The notes: a model not told the origin generated them from the letters alone. Shown: positions 7,673-15,119, counted from the first letter of the stretch. The stretch is DNA of 40,159 nt from Moraxella equi (GCF_002027555.1 NZ_MXAP01000063.1:1-40159); one strand, 5' to 3'. A program made the numbers and translations.

Positions 7673-7719
7673 TTGATTCATCACTATTTTTAGTAGTATA
7701 ATTCTACTACTTTAAGTAG
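7673..7719 (+). promoter_or_regulatory. PR promoter with two operators
   Basis: TTGATT (7673-7678), an 18-bp spacer and TATAAT (7697-7702). The dyad CTATTTTTAGTAG (7684-7696) fills the spacer and the perfect palindrome CTACTTTAAGTAG (7707-7719) covers the start site. Their centres are 23 bp apart. It drives cro and the primase/helicase. Confidence 0.8.
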
Positions 7720-7735
7720 TTTTTAGGTATTAAAT

Positions 7736-7957
7736 ATGGAAAAAACCCCGTTAGAGCGTGCCATATCTATTTTGGGTAGTACGTCTGCCCTAGCTCGTGC
7801 CATTGGTATTACGCCATGGGCGGTCAGTAAATGGGATAAGACTTGCCCACCCAAAGACAGATGTTTGGACATTGAACAAGCAACCCAAGGGCAAATCACT
7901 GCCGAGCAGTTACGCCCAGACATTAACTGGGATTACATTAGAAAAAGTGTTAAATAA
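7736..7957 (+). CDS. cro: Cro-like repressor (YdaS-type HTH)
   Basis: The 73-residue protein has a helix-turn-helix at about 15-40 (GSTSALARAIGITPWAVSKWDK) and the C-terminal signature of YdaS/Cro-like phage proteins (ITAEQLRPDINWDYIR). It is the first gene from PR, divergent from the repressor, with two operators between them. By position and fold it should switch off the repressor and later its own promoter during lytic growth. The ribosome binding site is weak (AGG, eight bases before ATG). Confidence 0.85.
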   Translation: MEKTPLERAISILGSTSALARAIGITPWAVSKWDKTCPPKDRCLDIEQATQGQITAEQLRPDINWDYIRKSVK

Positions 7958-7967
7958 ACAAAAGCAA

Positions 7968-7995
7968 AAGCCCATTGGGGGCAACCAATGGGCTT
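7968..7995 (+). other. Strong hairpin between cro and primase
   Basis: AAGCCCATTGG (7968-7978), loop GGGCAA, CCAATGGGCTT (7985-7995): a perfect 11-bp stem without a following T-run. It could be a message-processing or stabilising element or a factor-dependent attenuator (a tR1 analogue). Confidence 0.55.
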
Positions 7996-8027
7996 AGAAG
8001 TGCTTACAAGCAAGCGAGTTTTATTAT

Positions 8028-10715
8028 ATGACAACTGATACAAAAATACAAGGGGAAAACAAACGCCCACCCCTAAATTTTGACTATATCCAAGACCAAG
8101 CAAACGGCTACTATGTCAGCCGTATCTTTCCTGCCGTGGGCATCAAGCTCAAAGGCAATGGTAAAAAACACCAATCTTGTCCTTTATGTGGCGGTTCAGA
8201 CCGTTTTCGCTGTGACGATAAAAACGGCACAGGCTCATGGATTTGCAACCAGTGCGGAGCGGGCAACGGCTACACACTTGTCCGTGATTACACCCGAAAT
8301 GACGCCTACGACACCCACGCCCTTATCGCTGACATCTTAGGCATTGACGGCGGTAAAGAAATCAGCGAAGCTGACCGCCAAGCATGGGCAAAAGCCCAAG
8401 CCGAGCGAGAGTCTGCCGAAAAACAAGCCAAAAAACAGGCTCGCCAAGCAGTTGCCAAGACCGCCCAATCTCGCTTTGGCAATGCCACTCCTGCCACCGA
8501 CCACCCCTATCTGACCAAAAAGGGCGTACGCTCGCACGGACTCAAAGTGGACGACAAGGGCAACCTGCTGATCCCGCTATATTATCACAACACCAACACG
8601 GGCAACATCACGTTGTGCAATATCCAGTCTATCAGTGCAGACGGTAAAAAGCTGTTTATCAAAGACGGACTCGTGGGCGGTGCGTTTTTCACGCTTGGCG
8701 ATACGGCTCGCTCGGACGTGATTTTTATCGCCGAAGGCTACGCCACAGGGGCTAGTATCTATGAGAGCGTGGGCGGTCATCACGCCACCATCATCACCTT
8801 TGACGCTGGCAACATGGTCAAATGCTCATCCATCATCCGCACGCTCTATCCGAATCATCGCTTGATTTTTTGTGCCGATGACGACAGGGCGACCGAACAA
8901 AAAACAGGCAAAAACACAGGACTAATCGCAGGGAACGAATCCGCCACGCTCACAGGGGGCGAAGTCATCAGCCCTGATTTTGGCGGTGATGAGCGTACAC
9001 TCACAGGCGACTTGACCGACTACAACGACCTACACGCCCATTTTGGGCTTGATGTTGTCAAAGCTCAAATCACCCACGCCCTAAATCACCCACGCCCTAA
9101 AAAAGTGGCGGACGACAATCCAACTTACACGCTTGATTATTTGTTGGATAATTTCGCCCAAATCAAAGACATTGGCAAAATCACCAACAAAATCTATGAC
9201 ATTACCAACGCCATAGAGATGACCAAGACCCATTTTATCGGCATGGTTGGTAAAGAGCTTGCCAATGCGTGGCTGTTTAGCGGTAAGCAAAAGACGATAG
9301 ACCGCAAAATCGTCCGCACCGAACAAGCCGAAGTAACCGCCAAAGAGTACAAAGACATCTTTGAGCAGTACTGGTACATCCAAGGCACCAAAGAAGTGTT
9401 TAATTTTAAGACAGGCAAACGCCAGCCGATAGAGACACTTCGCCTAGAATACCCCAATGAGTTCGACATCTGGAACAAATCCGAAAAACGCCAAAAAGTA
9501 GAATCGCATAATATTTGGTTTGACCCCACCAAACGCCGTGTCGCCATCGGCGAAAACTACATCAACACGTTCAAAGACCTAGCGATACAGCCTTTGACCG
9601 CTCATGAGCTAGGCATTGATGACGACCAATTCAATGAGTATTTGTTGCTTGGCATGTGTTCGCCCATCATTGAGCTGGTCAAATGCTTTTGTGGCAAAGA
9701 CACACACGCCCTTGACTGGGTGCTAAACTGGCTTGCCATCCCCCTGCAAAATCTCGGCACCAAAATGGACACGGCACTCATCGTGCATGGACACATCCAA
9801 GGGGCAGGTAAATCACTGTTTTTTGACCGTATCATGAGACGGATTTATGGCGACTACAAGCTGACGCTAGGACAGGGGCAATTAGACAGTCAGTACAATG
9901 ACTGGATAGAAGGCAAACTGTTTTCGGTCTTTGAAGAGATTTTGCAGGGCAAAGAGCGTTATTCACAAATGGGCATGGTAAAACAGCTCATCACAGGCGA
10001 CACCGTGTACATTAATAAAAAGTTCGTCAGTGGCTGGACGCAGGACAACTTTGTTAACACTGTCTTTTTATCCAATGACATGCAGCCCTTATCATTAGAT
10101 GAGAACGACCGCCGTCATGTGGTGCTATACCCCGAAGCGGTCATACCTGAGCATTTACGCCTTGCTGTATCGCAAGCATTGGACGGCAGTGATGAGCAGA
10201 TGATACGAGCGTTTTATACTTATCTACTGCTAAAAAATGTCGGCACCCAAAACGCTCACAGCACCGCCATTACCACGTCTGCAAAAACCCGCCTACAACA
10301 AATCAGTATGGCAAGCTGGGAGCGGTTTTATACTTATTGGAAAAATGACGAATTGGACGTGCCATACATGACCTGCCTAACTGCCGACCTGTACGAATAC
10401 TACACGATATGGTGTAAGAAAAATGGCGAGCGTGGCACATCTAGCACTAAATTTTTGACGTTTGTCGGCTTGCGTGAACATAAAGAACGCATCCGCTATC
10501 AATACAGCCTGCAAAATGGCGACAGCTTTATCCCCAAAAGCGGACAAAGCATGGCGTTTATCATCGGCTTGGACATGAGTAAAAAGCCCGACCAAAATAC
10601 ATTTGGTCTTTGCATATCTCGCTTTAAAGGTGCTATAATCCAAGCCCAAAACCCACACCCATCATCAAACACCAACAACCGCTCATCTTACGAAGACACC
10701 AACCCTTTTATCTAG
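8028..10715 (+). CDS. Phage primase/helicase (Zn-ribbon, Toprim, D5/DUF5906-type ATPase)
   Basis: The 895-residue protein has a zinc ribbon with C51-x2-C54 and C73-x2-C76 (CPLCGGSDRF, CNQCG) as in P4 alpha-type primases. A Toprim-like region follows at about 225-300 (VIFIAEGYATGASIYE, FCADDD). The C-terminal half is a superfamily 3-like helicase with Walker A at about 586-600 (HGHIQGAGKS) and a LFSVFEEI Walker-B-like segment. It is the only replication gene here and probably both primes and unwinds, like P4 alpha. It follows cro under PR. The iteron region that begins 8 bp after its stop is the likely origin it acts on. The ribosome binding site before the ATG is poor. Confidence 0.88.
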   Translation: MTTDTKIQGENKRPPLNFDYIQDQANGYYVSRIFPAVGIKLKGNGKKHQSCPLCGGSDRFRCDDKNGTGSWICNQCGAGNGYTLVRDYTRNDAYDTHALIADILGIDGGKEISEADRQAWAKAQAERESAEKQAKKQARQAVAKTAQSRFGNATPATDHPYLTKKGVRSHGLKVDDKGNLLIPLYYHNTNTGNITLCNIQSISADGKKLFIKDGLVGGAFFTLGDTARSDVIFIAEGYATGASIYESVGGHHATIITFDAGNMVKCSSIIRTLYPNHRLIFCADDDRATEQKTGKNTGLIAGNESATLTGGEVISPDFGGDERTLTGDLTDYNDLHAHFGLDVVKAQITHALNHPRPKKVADDNPTYTLDYLLDNFAQIKDIGKITNKIYDITNAIEMTKTHFIGMVGKELANAWLFSGKQKTIDRKIVRTEQAEVTAKEYKDIFEQYWYIQGTKEVFNFKTGKRQPIETLRLEYPNEFDIWNKSEKRQKVESHNIWFDPTKRRVAIGENYINTFKDLAIQPLTAHELGIDDDQFNEYLLLGMCSPIIELVKCFCGKDTHALDWVLNWLAIPLQNLGTKMDTALIVHGHIQGAGKSLFFDRIMRRIYGDYKLTLGQGQLDSQYNDWIEGKLFSVFEEILQGKERYSQMGMVKQLITGDTVYINKKFVSGWTQDNFVNTVFLSNDMQPLSLDENDRRHVVLYPEAVIPEHLRLAVSQALDGSDEQMIRAFYTYLLLKNVGTQNAHSTAITTSAKTRLQQISMASWERFYTYWKNDELDVPYMTCLTADLYEYYTIWCKKNGERGTSSTKFLTFVGLREHKERIRYQYSLQNGDSFIPKSGQSMAFIIGLDMSKKPDQNTFGLCISRFKGAIIQAQNPHPSSNTNNRSSYEDTNPFI

Positions 10716-10722
10716 TTCATAG

Positions 10723-11003
10723 TATGCAGGGTCTGTGCAGGGTCTAAAACAAACCCTGCACACCTTGTAAGCCTTACCACATCTAGCATTGCCCCAACCC
10801 TGTGCATTGTCGCAGGGGTTTTTATTGCCGATATAATGACAAAAATTTAATTTTAAAAAATTATCCCAAAAACAAAAACAACCCTGCACACTATGCACAC
10901 CCTGCACAGATTATAATTTATCCTTTAAAATCAATGCTTTTTTAGAGCCAAAGTTGTGTATAGTACTGTGCATGGTCTGCAATATTTGACAAAACCCTGC
11001 ACA
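10723..11003. repeat. Iteron array, candidate replication origin
   Basis: Exact ACCCTGCACA occurs at 10753, 10881, 10899 and 10994, and a variant ACCCTGTGCA at 10797. Inverted copies are TGTGCAGGGT at 10734 (exact), TATGCAGGGT at 10723 and TGTGCATGGT at 10967 (one mismatch each). The copies at 10734 and 10753 form a perfect 10-bp inverted repeat. The stretch also holds AT-rich DNA (10845-10880). No gene is seen in 10716-11042. Confidence 0.65.
10798..10824 (+). terminator. Terminator of the PR operon inside the iteron region
   Basis: CCCTGTG (10798-10804), loop CATTGT, CGCAGGG (10811-10817) with one T:G pair, then GTTTTTATT. One arm overlaps a variant iteron. Confidence 0.6.
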
Positions 11004-11042
11004 CCATTTAATAATTACACGTCATCACACCAAGGACTAACC

Positions 11043-11468
11043 ATGACAAAACATCGCATACCCAAAGACCAGCTTGTCGCTGTTGCCGAGTCTTTTGCAG
11101 GGGTCAGCCGATTTGCTGACGCTTGTTATCGTTACTACTATTACCACGACCAAGCCAGTCGTGATTTTCTGCTATCATCATTGGCGGTAGAGTTTGCCGA
11201 ACATCTGACAAAGATACCTGCCAAACATCATCAGTCCATCATCAATACCGCCCTGATAGAGATAAGCTACCCTCAAAAAAATCTTAGTCGCTCTACTTTT
11301 TGTGCAAAAGAGAGGGCTTGTTGTATGGGAATTAGTCGCCGTCAATACTATAACTTAAATGCAGGTGAAGCTATTGATAACATCATTGGCAATATCACAG
11401 GTATTGCCAAAGTTGTCGCTGGTAAGGTTCGTGAACAGCTTGGAATAAACTTAAAACTGGGCTATTGA
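11043..11468 (+). CDS. Late-gene regulator candidate (Q-like by position)
   Basis: 141 residues from the ATG at 11043, chosen because AAGGA lies six bases upstream; an upstream ATG at 10956 would read through iterons. The C-terminal part contains CMGISRRQYYNLNAGEAIDNIIG, resembling the region-4-like helix-turn-helix of ArpU/RinA-type late regulators (LGIS-R-YY). It is the last gene before the late operon. Its stop codon overlaps the -35 of the strong promoter at 11465, which is followed by a terminator, as in lambda Q-PR'-tR'. The role as antiterminator or late activator is inferred from this. A candidate promoter TTGACA (10986-10991) with TTTAAT (11007-11012) spans the last iteron. Confidence 0.6.
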   Translation: MTKHRIPKDQLVAVAESFAGVSRFADACYRYYYYHDQASRDFLLSSLAVEFAEHLTKIPAKHHQSIINTALIEISYPQKNLSRSTFCAKERACCMGISRRQYYNLNAGEAIDNIIGNITGIAKVVAGKVREQLGINLKLGY

Positions 11469-11493
11469 CAGATTGCACACTTTTTGCTATCAT
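11465..11493 (+). promoter_or_regulatory. Strong late promoter (PR'-like)
   Basis: Perfect TTGACA (11465-11470), a 17-bp spacer and TATCAT (11488-11493). The -35 includes the stop codon of the regulator gene. The predicted RNA starts near 11500 and would meet a terminator about 20 nt later. Confidence 0.75.
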
Positions 11494-11518
11494 TTTGCCA
11501 TAATCAATAATTGTAACT

Positions 11519-11550
11519 AACGCTAACGGCTCACGCTGTTGGCGTTTTTT
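11519..11550 (+). terminator. Leader terminator (tR'-like)
   Basis: AACGCTAACGG (11519-11529), loop CTCACG, CTGTTGGCGTT (11536-11546) pair over 11 bp with two G:T pairs, followed by a run of six T. It stops transcription from 11465 unless modified. Confidence 0.8.
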
Positions 11551-11562
11551 GTTGGCAAAATT

Positions 11563-11865
11563 ATGGTAAAACTAAGCACCTTACAACCCCGCTTAAAACC
11601 AACCGCCACCCACACCCCAAAGAAAAACTGGGGCAAAGGTCGTGGCGGTCGAGCATGGCGACGACTTCGTGATGAGATTTTGGCTCGGGATAACTACACT
11701 TGCCAGTGCTGTGGTCGGGTTGGCGGACGGCTTGAGCTAGACCACATTGTGAATGTCGCCCAAGGCGGCACAGACGACAAGGCAAACCTACAAATCCTTT
11801 GCTACACCTGCCACAAACAAAAAACCCAGACCGAAAGCCAGGCGGGGGGAGTGCAACAATTTTAA
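11563..11865 (+). CDS. HNH endonuclease
   Basis: About 100 residues from the ATG at 11563. It shows the HNH pattern with flanking zinc cysteines: CQCCGR, then LELDHIVNVAQGG, then DKANLQILCYTCHKQKT. Small HNH proteins next to terminase genes in cos phages assist terminase in cutting DNA at cos. This gene lies directly before the small terminase gene and so fits that role. The ribosome binding site is weak. Confidence 0.85.
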   Translation: MVKLSTLQPRLKPTATHTPKKNWGKGRGGRAWRRLRDEILARDNYTCQCCGRVGGRLELDHIVNVAQGGTDDKANLQILCYTCHKQKTQTESQAGGVQQF

Positions 11866-12005
11866 GCTGATTTCACGGACACCACGCCCCCTCTCGTGTA
11901 TAAAAAAAAATTGATTTGGGGGAAAATCTCCGTTTCTCCGCTGATGAACACAGTAACAAAAGTTACATAAAATTACATTATAAAGAATATAGAAAGGTTA
12001 AAAAA
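11866..12005 (+). other. Non-coding gap before terminase; candidate cos region
   Basis: 140 bp with CCCCC (11887-11891), a run of nine A, GGGGG (11918-11922) and GAAAATCTCCGTTTCTCC. It is GC/AT blocky and non-coding and lies between HNH and small terminase, where cos sites of HK97-type phages are usually found. The cohesive end itself cannot be read from sequence alone. Confidence 0.3.
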
Positions 12006-12530
12006 ATGGCTATCACCGCAAAGCAGGAACGATACGCTCGTCTTGTGGCGAGTGGTATGGACTTACACACAGCCGCCCTTGAAGCTGGCTGTAAAAATCA
12101 TGAAGCGGCTCGTAAATTTGTCGCAGATATGGCAAAGCGTGAGAATGTGCAAGCATTCATTCATCAGGTGCGGACGGTCAATACCGAACTAACCACACCA
12201 ACCGAAAACTCTGCCACCGCCACGACTGACATTGGTTATCAGAATGCGTCAGCCATACCGACCGAGACGGATCAGGTACGACAAGCACCGACCACGCCCC
12301 AGTCGCCCTTGGAGTTTTTGACTTCGGTGTTTAATAATGTTGATGGCTTGTACACACCAAAAGAACGCATTAACGCCGCCATCGCTCTTTTGCCATACAC
12401 TGAGCAGAAACTGGCTCAGACAGGCAAAAAAGAGGATGCCATTGATGTCGCACGACAAAAGAGCGAGAACAGCCCCTATGCCACCTTGTCTCGGCAGATG
12501 GAAATGCAATACAGTGGGCTGAAAAATTAA
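12006..12530 (+). CDS. Terminase small subunit
   Basis: 174 residues from the ATG at 12006, which has AAAGG eight bases upstream. The N-terminus (ITAKQERYARLVASGMDLHTAALEAGCKNHEAARKFVADM) is a typical small-terminase helix-turn-helix that recognises the packaging site. The middle is low-complexity (T, P, N rich). The C-terminal part (SPLEFLTSVFNN, TPKERINAAIALLPYTEQKL) resembles the oligomerisation region of the Terminase_2-like family. It is followed by a terminator hairpin and the DUF3310 and large terminase genes. Confidence 0.8.
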   Translation: MAITAKQERYARLVASGMDLHTAALEAGCKNHEAARKFVADMAKRENVQAFIHQVRTVNTELTTPTENSATATTDIGYQNASAIPTETDQVRQAPTTPQSPLEFLTSVFNNVDGLYTPKERINAAIALLPYTEQKLAQTGKKEDAIDVARQKSENSPYATLSRQMEMQYSGLKN

Positions 12531-12548
12531 GCAAATCATCATTTATAG

Positions 12549-12572
12549 ACCGCCAAATAAGGCGGTTTTTTT
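12549..12572 (+). terminator. Hairpin with T-run before DUF3310 gene
   Basis: ACCGCC (12549-12554), loop AAATAA, GGCGGT (12561-12566) and seven T. It lies 16 bp before the next start. Confidence 0.75.
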
Positions 12573-12587
12573 ATGGGAGTAAGAAAA

Positions 12588-12986
12588 ATGACGGACAAAA
12601 CCAAAACCGACAGCGTGGATATGATTAACCACCCACCGCATTACACCAGTTGCCCGAGCGGGATTGAGTGTATTGAAATTGCCGAGCTGTTGCCGTTTTG
12701 CTTGGGAAATTGCTACAAATACCTGCACCGAGCAGGGTTAAAGGGTGATAAATTGACTGATTTGCAAAAGTCGCTATGGTACGCCCGCCGCGCTTTTTTA
12801 AATGATGAAAAATTGACCGACAAGGCAAAAATTAGAATCTTGGAAGTGGCAAGTCATCAAGATTTGCAGAAAAAAGAGCTTTTAACCCATTTTGTCCAAA
12901 AGACGGCTGGGGCGTTTTATTTATATTTATCAAGTTATGTTAGCCAGTACCAATACCAGCCCCACTTGGACGACTGCTCTACCTGA
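12588..12986 (+). CDS. DUF3310 protein
   Basis: 132 residues from the ATG at 12588, with GGGAG eight bases upstream. It has the DUF3310 signature: MINHPPHYT, GIECIEIAELLPFCLGNCYKYLHRAGLKG, LTDLQKSLWYARRAF. These proteins are widespread in phages and sometimes annotated as nucleotide kinases on weak grounds. The C-terminal third, after about residue 90, is unlike the family and overlaps the start of large terminase by 50 bp. A position between the two terminase genes is unusual. Confidence 0.75.
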   Translation: MTDKTKTDSVDMINHPPHYTSCPSGIECIEIAELLPFCLGNCYKYLHRAGLKGDKLTDLQKSLWYARRAFLNDEKLTDKAKIRILEVASHQDLQKKELLTHFVQKTAGAFYLYLSSYVSQYQYQPHLDDCST

Positions 12987-14670
12987 CTGGGAAGAGCGGA
13001 TTATAAAGGGCGAATCCCTTATCCCTTGCCCACCACTCTTTAAAGCACCGAGCGACATTGCGTTGCGTGTGTTCAAAGAGTTGGCGTTGGTTGATGTGAT
13101 TGGTTGCCCCAAAATCGGTGATGTAACCCGTGATTGGGTCTATGACTTTGTATCAGTCATCTTTGGGGCGTATGACCCTGCTGTCAAAAAACGACTGATT
13201 AAGGAGTTTTTCTTGCTTATCTCAAAGAAAAACACCAAATCCACGCTGGCGGCTGGCATTATGCTAACCGCTTTAATTCTCAATGAACGCCAAAGCTGTG
13301 AGCTGGTGATTGTCGCACCGACAAAGGAAGTTGCCAACAACTCCTTTGACCCCATGCGAGACATGATAAGGGTGGACAAAGAACTGTCCGCCATTTTTAA
13401 TGTGTCGGCTCATACCAAGACCATCACGCACCGCTCTACGCAGGCCACTTTAAAGGTCATCGCAGCAGAGTCCGACTCTTTGGCAGGTGTGAAAGCGACT
13501 TATGTGCTGATTGATGAGCTGTGGGTTTTTGGCAAACGCTCTGGGGCGTCGGCTATGCTCCAAGAAGCCAAAGGGGGGCTGGCAAGCCGACCAGAGGGCT
13601 TTGTGATTTATCTGTCTACCATGTCGGACGAGCCGCCCGCAGGCGTTTTCAAAGAAAAATTAGACTACGCAAGGGGCGTACGAGACGGCAAGATTGACGA
13701 CCCAAGATTTTTGCCTGTGTTGTACGAGTTTCCGAAGTCATACATTGAGTCTGGCGAGTATATCCAGCCTGAAAATTGGTACATCACCAACCCCAATCTT
13801 GGGGCAAGTGTGGATTTGGAGTACTTACTTGATACCATCAACCGAGCCAAAGAAAGCCACGACAAAAACAGCCTACAAACCGCCCTTGCCAAGCACTTAA
13901 ATGTAGAAATTGGCATATCGCTTAGAGCGAACCGTTGGGCAGGAGCAGAATTTTGGGAAAAGGCAGGACGGACATTTACGCTTGATGAGCTCATTGAAAA
14001 AAGTGAGGTCATCACCATGGGCGGAGACGGTGGCGGTCTTGATGACCTTTTGGGCTGTGCGGTAGTGGGACGCTTACCCACGCCAAAATACATCTACACC
14101 GATGACGGCGGTATTCGCCACGAGGTTAAGCAATGGTGGGTGTGGGTCAAGGCGTGGTGTCACCCCATCGCCCTAGAACGTAGAAAACAAGACGAACCCC
14201 GTTACCGAGATTTTGAAGCTGATGGCGATTTGGTCGTCGTTCAAAACGTGGGCGATGATGTGGCAGAATTTGCCGACATTGCCAAAAAGATTTTTGATAG
14301 TGGTAAACTTGACAAGATTGGTCTTGACCCAGCAGGAGCGGACGATATTGTCATCGCCCTTGAATCCATCGGCATTCCCAAAGAAAGTAAAATCACAGGC
14401 GTATCACAAGGCTGGAAATTGGGCGGTTATCAAAAGGTGTGCGAGCGTAAAATCGCCAGTGGCGACCTAACGCACGCCAACCAAGCAATGATGGCGTGGT
14501 GCGTGGGCAATGCCCGAGTGAAATTGTCAGGCTCAGGCGTGGCAATGAGCAAATCTGAAAGCGGTAACGGTAAGATTGACCCCGTCATCGCCATGCTAAA
14601 TGCCGTTGCCCTTATGAGCCAAAACCCACAACCGCCTAAGTCGGCTGATGATGTGGGGGTTTATTTTTAG
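12937..14670 (+). CDS. Terminase large subunit (HK97-like, Terminase_1)
   Basis: 577 residues from the ATG at 12937; a TTG at 12892 would add 15. The packaging ATPase shows a Walker-A-like SKKNTKST at about 95 and a Walker B with catalytic Glu in YVLIDELWVF at about 189. The nuclease domain opens with GGDGGGLDDLLG at about 361 and has a further acidic site LDPAGADDIV. It translocates DNA into the prohead and cuts concatemers, partnering the small subunit and the HNH protein. No good ribosome binding site is seen, and translation may be coupled to the overlapping DUF3310 gene. Its last 4 bp overlap the end of an antisense ribbon-helix-helix gene. Confidence 0.92.
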   Translation: MLASTNTSPTWTTALPDWEERIIKGESLIPCPPLFKAPSDIALRVFKELALVDVIGCPKIGDVTRDWVYDFVSVIFGAYDPAVKKRLIKEFFLLISKKNTKSTLAAGIMLTALILNERQSCELVIVAPTKEVANNSFDPMRDMIRVDKELSAIFNVSAHTKTITHRSTQATLKVIAAESDSLAGVKATYVLIDELWVFGKRSGASAMLQEAKGGLASRPEGFVIYLSTMSDEPPAGVFKEKLDYARGVRDGKIDDPRFLPVLYEFPKSYIESGEYIQPENWYITNPNLGASVDLEYLLDTINRAKESHDKNSLQTALAKHLNVEIGISLRANRWAGAEFWEKAGRTFTLDELIEKSEVITMGGDGGGLDDLLGCAVVGRLPTPKYIYTDDGGIRHEVKQWWVWVKAWCHPIALERRKQDEPRYRDFEADGDLVVVQNVGDDVAEFADIAKKIFDSGKLDKIGLDPAGADDIVIALESIGIPKESKITGVSQGWKLGGYQKVCERKIASGDLTHANQAMMAWCVGNARVKLSGSGVAMSKSESGNGKIDPVIAMLNAVALMSQNPQPPKSADDVGVYF

Positions 14671-14867
14671 CCAAGCCCTTTTTCATACGCCCTGACAGCG
14701 TCCATGATCAGCTGATTTTGGGGGATATTTAGACGCTCTGACAGACTTTCTATCAAGGCAATGTCGTCAATGTGCAATTTTAAGCCCTTGGTCTTAAAGC
14801 CTCGTTTGGCATCAGAGTCGGCGGTGCGTTGGGTTTGGCTTTTTGGGGTGTTTGTGATTTTTGGCAT
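14667..14867 (-). CDS. Ribbon-helix-helix protein linked to Ibs-like toxin, locus 1
   Basis: 66 residues. A conserved N-terminus (MPKI-TPK, ADSDAKRG) is shared with the protein at 31257-31463. The C-terminus (LKLHIDDIALIESLSERLNIPQNQLIMDAVRAYEKG) has the beta strand and two helices of Arc/CopG DNA-binding proteins. AGGA lies nine bases before the ATG. It starts about 100 nt downstream of the Ibs-like peptide on the same strand, with no T-tailed terminator between, so the two can share a message. A role as autoregulator of the locus is inferred. It opposes the late operon, and its 3' end touches the terminase gene. Confidence 0.75.
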   Translation of the reverse strand: MPKITNTPKSQTQRTADSDAKRGFKTKGLKLHIDDIALIESLSERLNIPQNQLIMDAVRAYEKGLG

Positions 14868-14895
14868 TTGACAATTTCCTGTTTTATGCTAAGAT
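14868..14895 (+). promoter_or_regulatory. Promoter of antisense (Sib-like) RNA, locus 1
   Basis: TTGACA (14868-14873), a 16-bp spacer, and TAAGAT (14890-14895) preceded by TGC (extended -10). The -35 abuts the start codon of the divergent ribbon-helix-helix gene. The same pair exists at 31540-31568. Confidence 0.7.
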
Positions 14896-14901
14896 AAAGC
14901 C

Positions 14902-15045
14902 ATGGAGATGAGCGGTAGTTTCCCAACCGCCCCACCTTAGTAGTTCTGAGCTACCTTAGGTGCTTGGTATTAGTAAGCTGGTGTGCTTAATAGTACCAAG
15001 ATAACAACAATGATTAAACGAACTAACATTGTTTTCTCCAGTTTG
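14902..15045 (+). ncRNA. Predicted Sib-like antisense RNA, locus 1 (3' end not resolved)
   Basis: Transcription from 14868-14895 would cover the whole reverse complement of the peptide gene and its ribosome binding site (CTCC at 15036-15039), about 140 nt, the size of E. coli Sib RNAs. It contains GCGGT/ACCGC (about 14912-14930) and CTTGGTA-TTAG-TAAGC / GCTTA-ATAG-TACCAAG (14963-15000). The second hairpin has the same topology but different paired bases in locus 2. No clear terminator is seen before 15210. Confidence 0.6.
14970..15029 (-). CDS. Ibs-like type I toxin peptide, locus 1 (19 aa)
   Basis: The reading frame gives MLVRLIIVVILVLLSTPAY, a single hydrophobic segment. It resembles the 18-19 residue Ibs toxins of E. 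coli in length, in the basic residue near the start, in the I/V/L core and in the ending S-x-x-A-Y. GGAG is six bases before the ATG. Ibs peptides insert in the inner membrane and depolarise it when unopposed; the same is inferred here. It has a dedicated promoter (15120-15148) and an antisense RNA. It lies on the minus strand between large terminase and prohead protease, so it can be expressed in the lysogen independently of late genes. Confidence 0.75.
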   Translation of the reverse strand: MLVRLIIVVILVLLSTPAY

Positions 15046-15119
15046 GTTAATACCAAGTGGCTTGATTGTTCCAGCAATCTTGCCACCACCTCCAAGACGA
15101 TAACGCCTTGTTGATGTAT

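Noticed and set aside
10956..11042. Upstream start of the late regulator
   Set aside because: The added 29 codons run through two iterons and a candidate promoter, and the ATG at 11043 has AAGGA at good distance.
11563..11865. HNH gene as a homing endonuclease in a mobile intron
   Set aside because: The adjoining genes are not split and the location before small terminase is the normal one for packaging-associated HNH proteins.
14667..14867. RHH protein as the antitoxin of a classical type II system
   Set aside because: No toxin gene of normal size overlaps or adjoins it; the neighbours are phage structural genes and the tiny hydrophobic peptide.
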